Positions 44,864 through 53,308 are shown, counted from the stretch's first letter. The stretch: 54,206 bases of DNA from Bacteroidales bacterium (GCA_024401695.1 JAKSKN010000016.1:1-54206), one strand, 5' to 3'. The notes: generated by a model not told the origin, from the sequence alone. Translations and numbers: made by a program.

Positions 44864-45809
44864 TGTGACGGTGGCGGCTGTGCTTGTTCCAAAGGCCGTA
44901 GACTTCGCTCACGTTGCCGGCTGTGATGAACGCCTGGACCTCGTTCTCGCGGAGCCATTTCATAAGGTCGGCGAACTCGTCCTTGGTGAGGAGGCTTTGG
45001 ATCTCCTCATTGACATCACCGCTGAAGCCGCCCTTGACCTGGTAGATTGAGCAGCCGCGCCCGATTTTGTTGATGATGAAGTCACGGATGACCTCCGTGT
45101 CCTTCGAGATGATGCAGACACGCTTTTTGCGGGAGATGCTCATCATGAAGTAATCAACGATGAGGCCGTTGATCCAGGTGCCGATGAGGCCGATGATGAC
45201 CAGGCGGAATGGGTTGACGAAGAATGCCGTGCAGCAGATGATGACGCCCGCGATGGTAACAGACATCCCTATGTCGAAGTGAAAGTATTTGTTTACTATC
45301 TTTGCAAGTATGTCGAGACCTCCGGTTGAGGCGTTGATGCTGAACATTATCGCCTGGGATGCGCTCAGGATGAGCACGAAGCAGATGAGGTCGAACCAGA
45401 GGTCGCCCATCACCGATGGAATGGCGGAACTGGTGTCGATGAGGTTGGCATAAGGGTAGATTTTCTCCCAGATGTCCATCATAGGGCCGAGGATGAGGGC
45501 GGTGTATGCCGTTTTGATGCCGAATTCCGATCCTATGAGGAAATAGGCCATGATCAACAGTATCGCATTGATTATGAGGACAATGGTTGATACTTTGACG
45601 GCTATTCCGGCATTGGTGAACAATGCGCTCAGGACGATGGACAGACCGGAGATGCTGCCGACGACGAGCTTGCTCGGGACAAGGAAATAGTACACGCCCG
45701 CTGCGGCGATGAACATACCGATGGTCATTATGAACAGTTCTTTCCAGAACTTGCCTGTACAGACCGCTTTGCAGGCAGTGGAGAAGGCTGAATTAAGCTT
45801 GGTCATCAT
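44856..45809 (-). CDS. YitT-family membrane protein (DUF161/DUF2179)
   Basis: 317 residues. Five to six membrane helices (ELFIMTIGMFIAAAGVYYFL, GSISGLSIVLSALFTNAGIA, ASTGGLDILAKIVNKYFHFD) are followed by a cytoplasmic DUF2179 domain from about residue 225 (KKRVCIISKDTEVIRDFI, GRGCSIYQVKGGFSGD). The family is widespread and its transport role is not established. Its promoter box TATATTTG (minus strand) lies 15 bases upstream of the start, and the start is only 29 bases from the divergent nfnA gene. The 3' end overlaps glnN. Confidence 0.9.
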   Translation of the reverse strand: MMTKLNSAFSTACKAVCTGKFWKELFIMTIGMFIAAAGVYYFLVPSKLVVGSISGLSIVLSALFTNAGIAVKVSTIVLIINAILLIMAYFLIGSEFGIKTAYTALILGPMMDIWEKIYPYANLIDTSSAIPSVMGDLWFDLICFVLILSASQAIMFSINASTGGLDILAKIVNKYFHFDIGMSVTIAGVIICCTAFFVNPFRLVIIGLIGTWINGLIVDYFMMSISRKKRVCIISKDTEVIRDFIINKIGRGCSIYQVKGGFSGDVNEEIQSLLTKDEFADLMKWLRENEVQAFITAGNVSEVYGLWNKHSRHRHIN

Positions 45810-45824
45810 TAATTAAATGGTAAG

Positions 45825-45832
45825 CAAATATA
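45825..45832 (-). promoter_or_regulatory. -7 box (TATATTTG) for the YitT-family gene
   Basis: On the minus strand the site reads TATATTTG, a perfect -7 match, 15 bases before the start at 45809. It lies inside the 29-base gap between the two divergent genes. No -33 TTTG is evident at the usual distance, where the sequence is already nfnA coding. Confidence 0.45.
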
Positions 45833-45838
45833 CGAAAT

Positions 45839-46699
45839 ATGTATCAGATTTTAACTAAAGAAATGTTGACACCTAACATCTGTAGGATGAAGGTGTCGGC
45901 GCAGAGGTTGGCTGCGGCTGCACAGCCCGGCCAGTTCCTCATTGTCCGCGCGGATGAGAAAGGGGAGAGGATCCCTCTTACCATCAGTGATTATGATGCC
46001 AAGGAAGGTACCGTCACGATCGTTACCCAGAAAATCGGCGCCTCAAGTTCGGATATCATCGCACACGAACCGGGCGAAGCTTTTTCCGACGTGGTCGGCC
46101 CTCTCGGCAACGCTTCTGACTTCTGCTCGATGCCGGCGGAGGAACTCGCGGGCCAGAGGTACGTATTCATCGCCGGTGGCGTGGGCACTGCGCCCGTCTA
46201 TCCGCAGGTGAAGTGGCTGCACGAGCACAATGTGCCGGTCGATGTCATCGTCGGTGCAAGGAACAAGGACCTTCTCATATATGTCGAGGAGTTCCGCAGC
46301 GTGGCGGACAATCTGTACATCTGCACGGATGACGGCTCCGAGGGCTTCCACGGAGTGGGCACGGCAATGCTTGAGAAACTTGTCGCTGAAGGCAGGAAAT
46401 ACACCCAGGCAGTCGCCATCGGCCCTATGATAATGATGAAATTCTCTACGCTTACCTGCAAGAAACTGGGTATTCCTATCATCGTCAGCCTCAATTCACT
46501 TATGGTGGACGGCACGGGTATGTGCGGCGCCTGCCGTGTGACTGTGGGCGGAAAGACACGCTTTGCGTGCGTGGAAGGCCCTGAATTTGATGGTTATGAG
46601 GTCGATTTCGATGAGGCGATGCGCCGTCAGGGCCAGTATAAGTCAGAGGAGGCTGAGGCCAATGAACATCACGTATGTAAAATAGGGAGGGGAAAATAA
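45839..46699 (+). CDS. nfnA: NfnA-type FAD/NAD-binding subunit (sulfide/dihydroorotate dehydrogenase-like)
   Basis: 286 residues. A ferredoxin-reductase fold: FAD-binding barrel (AAAAQPGQFLIVRADEKGER, IPLTISDYD), nucleotide-binding domain (YVFIAGGVGTAPVYPQVKWL) and a C-terminal 2Fe-2S cysteine cluster (GTGMCGACRVTVGGKTRFAC, then VEGPEFDG). This is the small subunit of NADH-dependent reduced ferredoxin:NADP+ oxidoreductase. It overlaps the large subunit gene by one base (TAATG). With NfnB it balances NADH, NADPH and ferredoxin pools by electron bifurcation; the assignment relies on the pair. Confidence 0.9.
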   Translation: MYQILTKEMLTPNICRMKVSAQRLAAAAQPGQFLIVRADEKGERIPLTISDYDAKEGTVTIVTQKIGASSSDIIAHEPGEAFSDVVGPLGNASDFCSMPAEELAGQRYVFIAGGVGTAPVYPQVKWLHEHNVPVDVIVGARNKDLLIYVEEFRSVADNLYICTDDGSEGFHGVGTAMLEKLVAEGRKYTQAVAIGPMIMMKFSTLTCKKLGIPIIVSLNSLMVDGTGMCGACRVTVGGKTRFACVEGPEFDGYEVDFDEAMRRQGQYKSEEAEANEHHVCKIGRGK

Positions 46700-48069
46700 T
46701 GGCAAACAAGATACCAAGAGTGCCTGTACGCGAACAGGATCCAAAGGTCCGTGCGACCAATTTCGATGAAGTGTGCCACGGCTACAACAAAGAGGAAGCC
46801 ATGCTTGAGGCAAGCCGCTGCCTGCATTGCAAGAACCCGCGCTGCGTGGGTGCCTGCCCTGTGAACCTGCAGATTCCGGATTTCATTGCCAAGGTGGTGG
46901 AAGGGGACATCCAGGGTGCGGCTGAAGTCATTGCCCGTGACAGTTCGCTGCCGGCGGTCTGCGGACGCGTGTGCCCGCAGGAGACCCAGTGCGAGGGCAG
47001 CTGCATACTCGGCGTCAAGGGCGAGCCGGTTGCCATCGGCAAGCTGGAGCGTTTTGTCGCCGACAACAGCGAACACGTTGCTTCCGGTGCAAAGGCTACA
47101 AAGGCGAAAGTGGCTGTGATCGGCTCCGGCCCTGCCGGACTTGCCTGTGCCAGCGACCTGGCAAAGTGGGGCTATGATGTCACTATCTTCGAGGCTCTGC
47201 ACAAGGCCGGCGGTGTGCTGGAATACGGTATTCCGGAGTTCCGTCTGCCGAAGGAGAAAGTCCTCAAGAAGGAAATCGATGCTGTCCGCGCCCTTGGCGT
47301 TAAGATCGAGACCAACGTGATCATAGGCAGGACAATCACCATCGACAAGCTTATGGACGAAGAAGGTTTCAAGGCTGTTTTTATCGGCACTGGAGCCGGT
47401 CTGCCGAAATTTATGGGCATCCCGGGCGAAAACCTCTGCGGCGTATTCTCCGCCAACGAGTTCCTTACCCGCAACAACCTGATGAAGGCTTACCGCGAAG
47501 ATTATCTCACACCTATCCACGCCGGCAAGAAGGTCTGCGTGGTCGGAGGCGGCAACGTGGCTATGGATGCCGCACGCACCGCTCTCCGTCTGGGTGCCGA
47601 GGTGCATATCGTATACCGCCGCACCGAGGCTGAGCTTCCTGCCCGCAAGGAGGAGGTCCATCACGCCGAGCAGGAAGGCATCATCTTCGATATGCTCACC
47701 AACCCTGTGGAGATCCTGGGCGATGAAAAGGGATGGGTGCGCGCGCTCAAGTGCGTGAAGATGGAGCTTGGCGAGCCTGACGAAAGCGGCCGCCGAAGCC
47801 CTGTCGCCATCGAGGGCTCCGAGTTCGAGATTCCTACCGAAACTGTGATCATGGCGCTCGGTACTTCACCTAACCCTCTCATTTCCAGAACAACCGCCGG
47901 TCTTGACGTGACCCGTCGCGGCTGCCTTGTCGCAGATGAGAGCGGTGCCACCACCCGTCCTGGCGTGTTCGCCGGAGGTGATGCCGTGACCGGTGCTGCA
48001 ACCGTCATCCTTGCTATGGGTGCCGGCCGTACCGCCGCCCGCGCCATTGACGAGTATCTGAACAAATAA
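46699..48069 (+). CDS. nfnB: NfnB-type subunit (glutamate synthase small-subunit-like oxidoreductase)
   Basis: 456 residues. The N-terminal 4Fe-4S domain has CLHCKNPRCVGACPVNLQIP and CGRVCPQETQCEGSC. The FAD site is VIGSGPAGLACASDLAKWGY, and the NADPH site is VCVVGGGNVAMDAARTALRL followed by YRRTEAELPARKEE. Automatic pipelines often call it gltA, but no glutamate synthase large subunit is adjacent, whereas the NfnA partner directly precedes it. It should couple NADPH formation to oxidation of NADH and reduced ferredoxin, complementing Rnf encoded 4 kb upstream. Confidence 0.9.
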   Translation: MANKIPRVPVREQDPKVRATNFDEVCHGYNKEEAMLEASRCLHCKNPRCVGACPVNLQIPDFIAKVVEGDIQGAAEVIARDSSLPAVCGRVCPQETQCEGSCILGVKGEPVAIGKLERFVADNSEHVASGAKATKAKVAVIGSGPAGLACASDLAKWGYDVTIFEALHKAGGVLEYGIPEFRLPKEKVLKKEIDAVRALGVKIETNVIIGRTITIDKLMDEEGFKAVFIGTGAGLPKFMGIPGENLCGVFSANEFLTRNNLMKAYREDYLTPIHAGKKVCVVGGGNVAMDAARTALRLGAEVHIVYRRTEAELPARKEEVHHAEQEGIIFDMLTNPVEILGDEKGWVRALKCVKMELGEPDESGRRSPVAIEGSEFEIPTETVIMALGTSPNPLISRTTAGLDVTRRGCLVADESGATTRPGVFAGGDAVTGAATVILAMGAGRTAARAIDEYLNK

Positions 48070-48091
48070 GGGCGCTTCGCCCATTGTGATT

Positions 48092-48129
48092 CTGCCCGAT
48101 TCCGCCGGTTCGTCGACGAAATCGGGCAG
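48092..48129. other. Hairpin between nfnB and the beta-barrel receptor
   Basis: CTGCCCGATT (48092-48101) pairs perfectly with AATCGGGCAG (48120-48129); the loop holds the small palindrome CGTCGACG. A second stem, GGGCG-CTT-CGCCC, directly follows the nfnB stop at 48070-48082. Neither is followed by a T run, so termination would not be classical. Confidence 0.55.
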
Positions 48130-48167
48130 TTCGTCTAAATTCGGCACAGAAAGGTACGGTGTGTGTC

Positions 48168-48175
48168 TAGTTTTG
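48168..48175 (+). promoter_or_regulatory. -7 box (TAGTTTTG) for the beta-barrel receptor
   Basis: TAGTTTTG matches TAnnTTTG and lies 33 bases before the start at 48209. The nearest TTCG (48140-48143) is 24 bases upstream, somewhat too far for a standard -33 element. Confidence 0.42.
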
Positions 48176-48208
48176 CACCAGAAACAAAAAAACAAAACAG
48201 ACACACAT

Positions 48209-50692
48209 ATGAAAAAGATTTTCTCAACCCTCATCGCAGCACTTTTCTGCACTTTGGCACTCGCTCAGAATTCTGTAGTCAAGGGTGTCATCATTGACTC
48301 TGAAACCAATGACCCCGAACCGTTCGCAGTCGTACAGTTCATCAATATCGACGACGAAAAGACCGTAATGGCCTTCACTATGACCGAAGAGGACGGTTCT
48401 TTCAGTCAGCAGCTTCCGACCGAAGGCTGCTACATCCTTCTCTTCAACGGCGTCGGCCGCAAGGAGATCCGCTATAAATTCTGCTTCGAGGGTAAGCCTG
48501 AATACGATTTCGGCGATATCCTCATCGAATTCGACGCCGAGACCCTCAATTCGGCTTCAGTCGTCGCACAGGCCAATCTCGTGAAGATGGATGTCGACAA
48601 GATGACATACAAGGTGTCCGACGATGTTGATTCAAAGACCAGCACGGTGCTCGATATGCTCCGCAAGGTGCCTATGGTCTCTGTCGACGGCAGCGACAAC
48701 ATCACTGTCAACGGCAGTTCCAACTTCCAGGTTTTCGTCGACGGCAAGCCTAACCAGATGCTCTCCAGCAACCCTTCGGCGGTGTTCAAGGTTATGCCTG
48801 CAAGCTCCGTAAAGTCAATCGAGGTCGTCACAAACCCCGGTGTGAAGTATGATGCTGAAGGTGTGGGCGGCGTGCTCAACATCACCACGAATATGGAAGC
48901 TACCGGCGGCGCATCAGCGGCAGACGGCCAGTACGGCACCGTACGCCTCCAGGGCAGCAACCGCGGTTTCGGCGGCGGCATCTTCTACAACGTGCAGAAG
49001 GGCAAGTGGAGCTTCGGCGTAAACGCAAACGCATCGATGAACAACAGCCCCGGCACCGTTACCGACGAGACCCGCATCCAGAAACTTGCCAGCGGCCAGA
49101 ACGTGACCACCAACCACACCGAGGGCCTTATGAAGACCCCTATGATAATGGGCAACCTCAATGCGGCATACAACATCGACAACGAGAACACCATCTCCCT
49201 TACCGCAGGCCTTATGCACTTCGGTATGAACAACGACGGCACCACTTCGATGAAGCTCCTTACCGCTGATGGCCTGAACTACGGATACAACGGTTCTACC
49301 AATATGGTCAACAACCGCAACAACATAACCGCTTCACTCGATTACCAGCACAACTGGAAGGACGTCCCGGCACGCACCCTCGTATTCTCATACCAGTTCT
49401 CAGCAATGCCTTCAGTCAGCAACAGCACCACTCTCTACGGAGGCGCACAGATTCCCGGATATGACCTCACCGACAGAAAGACAGAAGGCGGCAGCGACTC
49501 TGTAAACCACGTGGCACAGCTTGACTTCAGCACTCCTCTCGGACAGTACAGCACACTCAACACCGGCGCAAAGTACCAGTTCCGCCACAGTTCATCAGAC
49601 CAGACCAACTTCCTCTGGAACGGCTCAAGCTTCGTCCCTACATCCGTCGGAAGCCTTGACTATCACTTCCGCAACAGCATCGTGGCAGGATATCTCGAGT
49701 ATGAAGGAAACTTCGGCGCAATAGGCGTGAAGGGCGGCATCCGCTACGAGCACACCTTCCAGACTGTGAACTATCTTTCCGGCAACGGCCAGGACTTCAG
49801 CCTGGACTACGGCAATCTTGTCCCAAGCCTCAGTTTCCAGTGGAATATCGCCCAGAACCAGAACCTCGGTCTCTCATACAATATGAGGATAAGCCGCCCG
49901 GGCATCACATACCTCAACCCTTACGTTGACATCACCAACCCTACCTCAATCAGCTACGGCAACACCGACCTTCAGGCAGAGAAGACGAACAACGTCAGCC
50001 TTGTCTACAACCTCTTCACCGCAAAGCTTATGGTCAACGCGACGCTCCGCCACAGCTTCTCACACAACGGCATCTCGTCATACAGCTTCTACGATACCGA
50101 CAACGTGCTCAACACCACCTACGGCAATATCGTCAAGACCTGCAGCACCGGACTCAACCTCTATGCGATGTACACCCCGTGGCCAAAGACCAGGATAATC
50201 GTGAACGGCGGTACGGCATACACCAACATCAACTCTGATTTCCTCCAGCAGGGCAACGCAGGTTGGTCATACAACGTGATGGTTGGCCTCCAGCAGACTC
50301 TCCCTTGGGATCTCAGGCTTAGCGCAAACATCATCAGCGCAGGCAGCAGCGTCACGCTTCAGGGTTCATCCAGCGGCATCAGCCTCGCGATGGTCGGTCT
50401 CACCAAGTCCTTCCTTGACGACAAGCTCAGCATCTCCATCAACGGTGTCGGCAGCCTTAAGGGTATCACGAATATGGAAATGTCAACTCACTCCGAAGGC
50501 CCCGGCTTCGTAAGCGATATGGTCTCAAGAATCCCTATGGGTCAGATATCCGTCAGCCTCAGCTACTCGTTCGGAAAGCAGTCGATGGGCGGTGGGATGA
50601 AGAAGAAATCAGGCCGTCACGCCGATGACGATGAGATCCTCGACACGCAGAGCATCTCTCAGAGTATGGGCAGTATGATGAGTAGTTTTTAA
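48209..50692 (+). CDS. TonB-receptor-like outer-membrane beta-barrel protein
   Basis: 827 residues from ATG 48209, which opens a signal peptide (MKKIFSTLIAALFCTLALAQ); the upstream frame from 48086 lies in the intergenic hairpin. A carboxypeptidase-regulatory-like domain (SVVKGVIIDSETNDPEPFAV) and a plug domain (VDKMTYKVSDDVDSKTSTVL, DMLRKVPMVSVDGSDNITVN) precede a large barrel of the OMP_b-brl_3 type (VGGVLNITTNMEATGG, LGLSYNMRISRPGITYLNPY). It lacks a SusD partner, so it is not a Sus pair. The C-terminal tail after the last strand is rich in Met, Gly and Ser. A LytS-type kinase gene starts 18 bases downstream. The ligand is unknown. Confidence 0.85.
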   Translation: MKKIFSTLIAALFCTLALAQNSVVKGVIIDSETNDPEPFAVVQFINIDDEKTVMAFTMTEEDGSFSQQLPTEGCYILLFNGVGRKEIRYKFCFEGKPEYDFGDILIEFDAETLNSASVVAQANLVKMDVDKMTYKVSDDVDSKTSTVLDMLRKVPMVSVDGSDNITVNGSSNFQVFVDGKPNQMLSSNPSAVFKVMPASSVKSIEVVTNPGVKYDAEGVGGVLNITTNMEATGGASAADGQYGTVRLQGSNRGFGGGIFYNVQKGKWSFGVNANASMNNSPGTVTDETRIQKLASGQNVTTNHTEGLMKTPMIMGNLNAAYNIDNENTISLTAGLMHFGMNNDGTTSMKLLTADGLNYGYNGSTNMVNNRNNITASLDYQHNWKDVPARTLVFSYQFSAMPSVSNSTTLYGGAQIPGYDLTDRKTEGGSDSVNHVAQLDFSTPLGQYSTLNTGAKYQFRHSSSDQTNFLWNGSSFVPTSVGSLDYHFRNSIVAGYLEYEGNFGAIGVKGGIRYEHTFQTVNYLSGNGQDFSLDYGNLVPSLSFQWNIAQNQNLGLSYNMRISRPGITYLNPYVDITNPTSISYGNTDLQAEKTNNVSLVYNLFTAKLMVNATLRHSFSHNGISSYSFYDTDNVLNTTYGNIVKTCSTGLNLYAMYTPWPKTRIIVNGGTAYTNINSDFLQQGNAGWSYNVMVGLQQTLPWDLRLSANIISAGSSVTLQGSSSGISLAMVGLTKSFLDDKLSISINGVGSLKGITNMEMSTHSEGPGFVSDMVSRIPMGQISVSLSYSFGKQSMGGGMKKKSGRHADDDEILDTQSISQSMGSMMSSF

Positions 50693-50697
50693 ATTAC

Positions 50698-50705
50698 TAT
50701 ATTTG
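50698..50705 (+). promoter_or_regulatory. -7 box (TATATTTG) immediately before the sensor kinase gene
   Basis: TATATTTG is a perfect -7 match ending 5 bases before the ATG at 50711. No convincing -33 element is seen (the expected position is inside the previous coding region). If used, the transcript would be nearly leaderless. Confidence 0.45.
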
Positions 50706-50710
50706 TACTG

Positions 50711-51772
50711 ATGAAGACCTCGAATTCGAATATCGTAATAATTATTGCACAGGTAATCGGCTGGGTGGTGATGTTCGCCACACCAGCCATTACCAATATG
50801 TCGATGATGGGCGACTACGCCCGTCTTTCGAGTGCGATACATATGTCGCTGATGACCGTCGGCCCTCTTTGCGCGCTGTATTTCCTCAATTATTTCCTTC
50901 TGGCGCCAAAGTTCCTGTTCGGCTCCGATCCGAAGAACAAGGTGTGGTTCTTCGTCGTCAATGCAGTCATCGTGGCAGCCTGGCATTATTCGAGATACCT
51001 GATCTCACGCAGTCAGATTCCGTCCGGCCCGCAGAGCGCTTTCACGCCTCCGTCATTCCATACCCTGATGTGGGTGCGTCTCGTGACCCGCGTGTCGATA
51101 GACGCTCTTGTGATTGCGATTGCGGCAGGTATAAAGAAGATCGTCAACTCCAACAAGCTGCTCATCAACTATGAGCAGGAGCGCCGCAATGCCGCCGAGG
51201 CCGAGCTGTCCTGGCTGAAGAACCAGCTGAATCCCCACTTCCTGTTCAACACCCTGAACAACATCTCCTCACTGACCCAGATCGATGCCGACAAGGCGCA
51301 GGAGAGCATCTGCCAGCTGAGCGACCTTCTCCGCTATGCACTGTATGACAGCGAGAGGGAGTTCGTGCCGGTTGACGGCGAGATTGACTTTATGGACAAT
51401 TATATCCGTCTAATGCGGCTCCGCTGCAACAACCTGACCACTGTCGAGTGCAATATGCAGAAGCCGGAAAAGCCTGTCGAGATTGCTCCGCTTCTGTTCA
51501 TCTCGCTCATAGAGAACGCTTTCAAGCACGGCGTGAATGCGCGCAAGGAGTCGTTCGTACGCATTGATATGCATATGGACGGCCACGACCTTGTATTCCG
51601 TTCCGAAAATTCCCTGTTCGAGAAACAGACATCGGACCATATCGGTTCGGGCATCGGACTTGAGAATATGAAGAAGCGTCTGGCCCTCATCTACCCGGGC
51701 CGTTATGAGTATCTGGCAGAGGGGATGGGAGACAGGTATGTGTCAACAGTACGTCTTAAGAACATCGCCTGA
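50711..51772 (+). CDS. LytS-type sensor histidine kinase
   Basis: 353 residues. Four membrane helices in the first 140 residues (about 8-28, 48-68, 77-97 and 120-140) with no periplasmic sensor domain, then a short coiled coil and the His_kinase domain with the phosphoacceptor in KNQLNPHFLFNTLNNISS (His176) and an HATPase region (FISLIENAFKHGVNARKESF, GSGIGLENMKKRLALIYPG). It would phosphorylate the LytTR regulator encoded next, with a one-base overlap. The signal is probably read in the membrane. Confidence 0.92.
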   Translation: MKTSNSNIVIIIAQVIGWVVMFATPAITNMSMMGDYARLSSAIHMSLMTVGPLCALYFLNYFLLAPKFLFGSDPKNKVWFFVVNAVIVAAWHYSRYLISRSQIPSGPQSAFTPPSFHTLMWVRLVTRVSIDALVIAIAAGIKKIVNSNKLLINYEQERRNAAEAELSWLKNQLNPHFLFNTLNNISSLTQIDADKAQESICQLSDLLRYALYDSEREFVPVDGEIDFMDNYIRLMRLRCNNLTTVECNMQKPEKPVEIAPLLFISLIENAFKHGVNARKESFVRIDMHMDGHDLVFRSENSLFEKQTSDHIGSGIGLENMKKRLALIYPGRYEYLAEGMGDRYVSTVRLKNIA

Positions 51773-52509
51773 TGAGGGATTTGCGCTGCATAGTAGTTGA
51801 TGACGAGCCTCTGGCAGTGAAGATGCTGGAGAACTTTGTCGCCAAGACGCCGGGCATCGAGCTTATGGCATCTTTCACCGACTCCGTGCAGGCATTCTCC
51901 GAGATTACTTCAAGACATCCCGACATAGTGTTCCTGGATATCCAGATGCCTGATCTGAATGGAATGGAATTGTCAAGGATGATTCCTCAGGACAGCCGTA
52001 TCATCTTCACCACCGCGTTCAAGCAATATGCATTCGAGAGTTATGAGGTCTCGGCGCTGGACTTCCTCCTGAAGCCGATCAACTATCAGAAATTTCTTGA
52101 GGCCGTGCAGAAAGCCCGCCGGTGGTTTGAGATGAAGGAAGCCGCAACTGCCGCGCCCGCCGCGGCCGATGCGCCGGAATCCGGCACCATATATCTGAAG
52201 GCTGACAAAGCCCTTCAGAAAGTATCCCTTTCCGATATTCTATATGTCGAGGGTATGAAGGACTATGTGCTGGTGTATCTGGCCGGCAAGTCCCAGCCGC
52301 TGGTCACCCATACCACTATGAAGGCTATGGAGGACCTCCTGCCGGCATCGATGTTTATGCGTGTGCACCGCTCGTACATCGTCTCCCTCAAGCGTATCGA
52401 CGCCGTCTGCCCGGGAAATGACCTTCAGATCGGCACGGCCCTCATCCACGTCTCCGACGCCTACCGCGAGGCCTTTGAGGCTCATCTTGCGTCAAAATCT
52501 TTGCGGTAG
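51772..52509 (+). CDS. LytTR-family response regulator
   Basis: 245 residues. The receiver domain has the acidic pair in CIVVDDEPLAVKMLE and the phosphoacceptor Asp56 in IVFLDIQMPDLNG, with Lys101 in FLLKPINYQKFLE. An Ala/Pro-rich linker (about 140-155) leads to a LytTR DNA-binding domain (IYLKADKALQKVSLSDILYV, FMRVHRSYIVSLKRIDAVCP). It overlaps the kinase gene by one base. Targets are unknown; the adjacent barrel gene is a candidate. Confidence 0.94.
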   Translation: MRDLRCIVVDDEPLAVKMLENFVAKTPGIELMASFTDSVQAFSEITSRHPDIVFLDIQMPDLNGMELSRMIPQDSRIIFTTAFKQYAFESYEVSALDFLLKPINYQKFLEAVQKARRWFEMKEAATAAPAAADAPESGTIYLKADKALQKVSLSDILYVEGMKDYVLVYLAGKSQPLVTHTTMKAMEDLLPASMFMRVHRSYIVSLKRIDAVCPGNDLQIGTALIHVSDAYREAFEAHLASKSLR

Positions 52510-52530
52510 TGGGGGAAAACCCCTATTTTT
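52507..52530 (+). terminator. Terminator after the two-component genes
   Basis: A short GC stem GGGG-AAAA-CCCC (52512-52523) is followed by TATTTTT (52524-52530). It begins right at the stop codon of the response regulator gene. Confidence 0.65.
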
Positions 52531-52591
52531 CTGCTTGTCAAATAATGGGAATTTTGTATCCGGAAAACGTTAATACAAAATTATACCTGTT

Positions 52592-53095
52592 ATGAAAAAG
52601 ATTATTGTAATCCTCGCCGCTGCAATGAGCATCCTTGCAGTCGCTTCCTGCGGAAGCAAAGAGCACAAGTACACCGAAACCGAACTTCTCCTTGTCGACA
52701 AGAACTGGGCCCCTGACGTTAACGCCAATCTCCAGAGCGGCAACGAGGCTTTCGAGTCTTCAACCGGCATCTCTTCAGACATCCAGCTGGGCGGTGACGT
52801 GAAGACCATCGGTGAGTTCCTTTCAGGTAAGTATTTCTTCGGAAAAGACACTGAGAATCCTTCAATCCTCGTCTATTCAATCACCACAGGAAAGGGCCTC
52901 CTTTCAGCAACCACCGGTGCGGGCCGCTGGGAAATGTCTGCCGACGGCAAGACTCTTTCCCTCACTCCGTACGACTACGAGGCAGGCGCATACGCCGAGA
53001 CCCCTACAAGGTATGAGATTGTCGAGCTCACGGCTGACAAGCTTGTCTGGAAAGAGGAAGGTTCCCGCGTGACCAAGACTTTCGTGGCCGAGTAG
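52592..53095 (+). CDS. Small lipoprotein, lipocalin-like
   Basis: 167 residues. A lipoprotein signal (MKKIIVILAAAMSILAVASC, Cys20) is followed by a beta-rich domain with strands such as LVDKNWAPDVN, AGRWEMSADGKTLSLTPYDY and YEIVELTADKLVWKEEG. The W-x(n)-G-K-T-L-x-L and closing L-V-W-K-E pattern recalls lipocalin-like proteins of Bacteroidota. I cannot name a specific family. It stands alone between the LytTR terminator and a large intergenic hairpin. It is probably an envelope protein of unknown role. Confidence 0.7.
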   Translation: MKKIIVILAAAMSILAVASCGSKEHKYTETELLLVDKNWAPDVNANLQSGNEAFESSTGISSDIQLGGDVKTIGEFLSGKYFFGKDTENPSILVYSITTGKGLLSATTGAGRWEMSADGKTLSLTPYDYEAGAYAETPTRYEIVELTADKLVWKEEGSRVTKTFVAE

Positions 53096-53105
53096 TCCCG
53101 CCGCT

Positions 53106-53164
53106 CATCTCAAACACACAGCGCGCTGCCTCATCCCGGGGCGGCGCGTGATATGTTTGGGATG
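53106..53164. other. Large two-part hairpin after the lipocalin-like gene
   Basis: CATCTCAAACA (53106-53116) pairs with TGTTTGGGATG (53154-53164), with one G-T pair. Inside it GCGCGCTGCC (53121-53130) pairs imperfectly with GGGGCGGCGCG (53138-53148). The structure covers most of the gap after the gene's stop and lacks a T run. It may be an RNA stabiliser or a weak terminator. Confidence 0.5.
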
Positions 53165-53277
53165 GGGGTGGGCTGCACCAGCGGATGGCCTTGGTGTTTG
53201 GCAGGGATGTCAAGCCGATCTTCCAACGTTTTCATCGATTTGATTGAAATACATAGTGGAAATTTTTGATTTAGATT

Positions 53278-53308
53278 CTTGACGATACAAGAAATAGTTG
53301 TACTTTTG
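53278..53308 (+). promoter_or_regulatory. Promoter of the AAA ATPase gene (CTTG-N19-TACTTTTG)
   Basis: CTTG at 53278-53281 and TACTTTTG at 53301-53308 (full -7 consensus) are separated by 19 bases. The start codon at 53359 is 50 bases downstream. Confidence 0.6.

Noticed and set aside
46669-47664. 331-codon open frame on the minus strand
   Set aside because: It is antisense to nfnB, whose FAD and Fe-S motifs fix the coding strand.
46699-48069. Glutamate synthase small subunit next to glutamine synthetase
   Set aside because: No large subunit is present, and the preceding overlapping gene is the NfnA partner, so an Nfn complex fits better than a GS-GOGAT pair.
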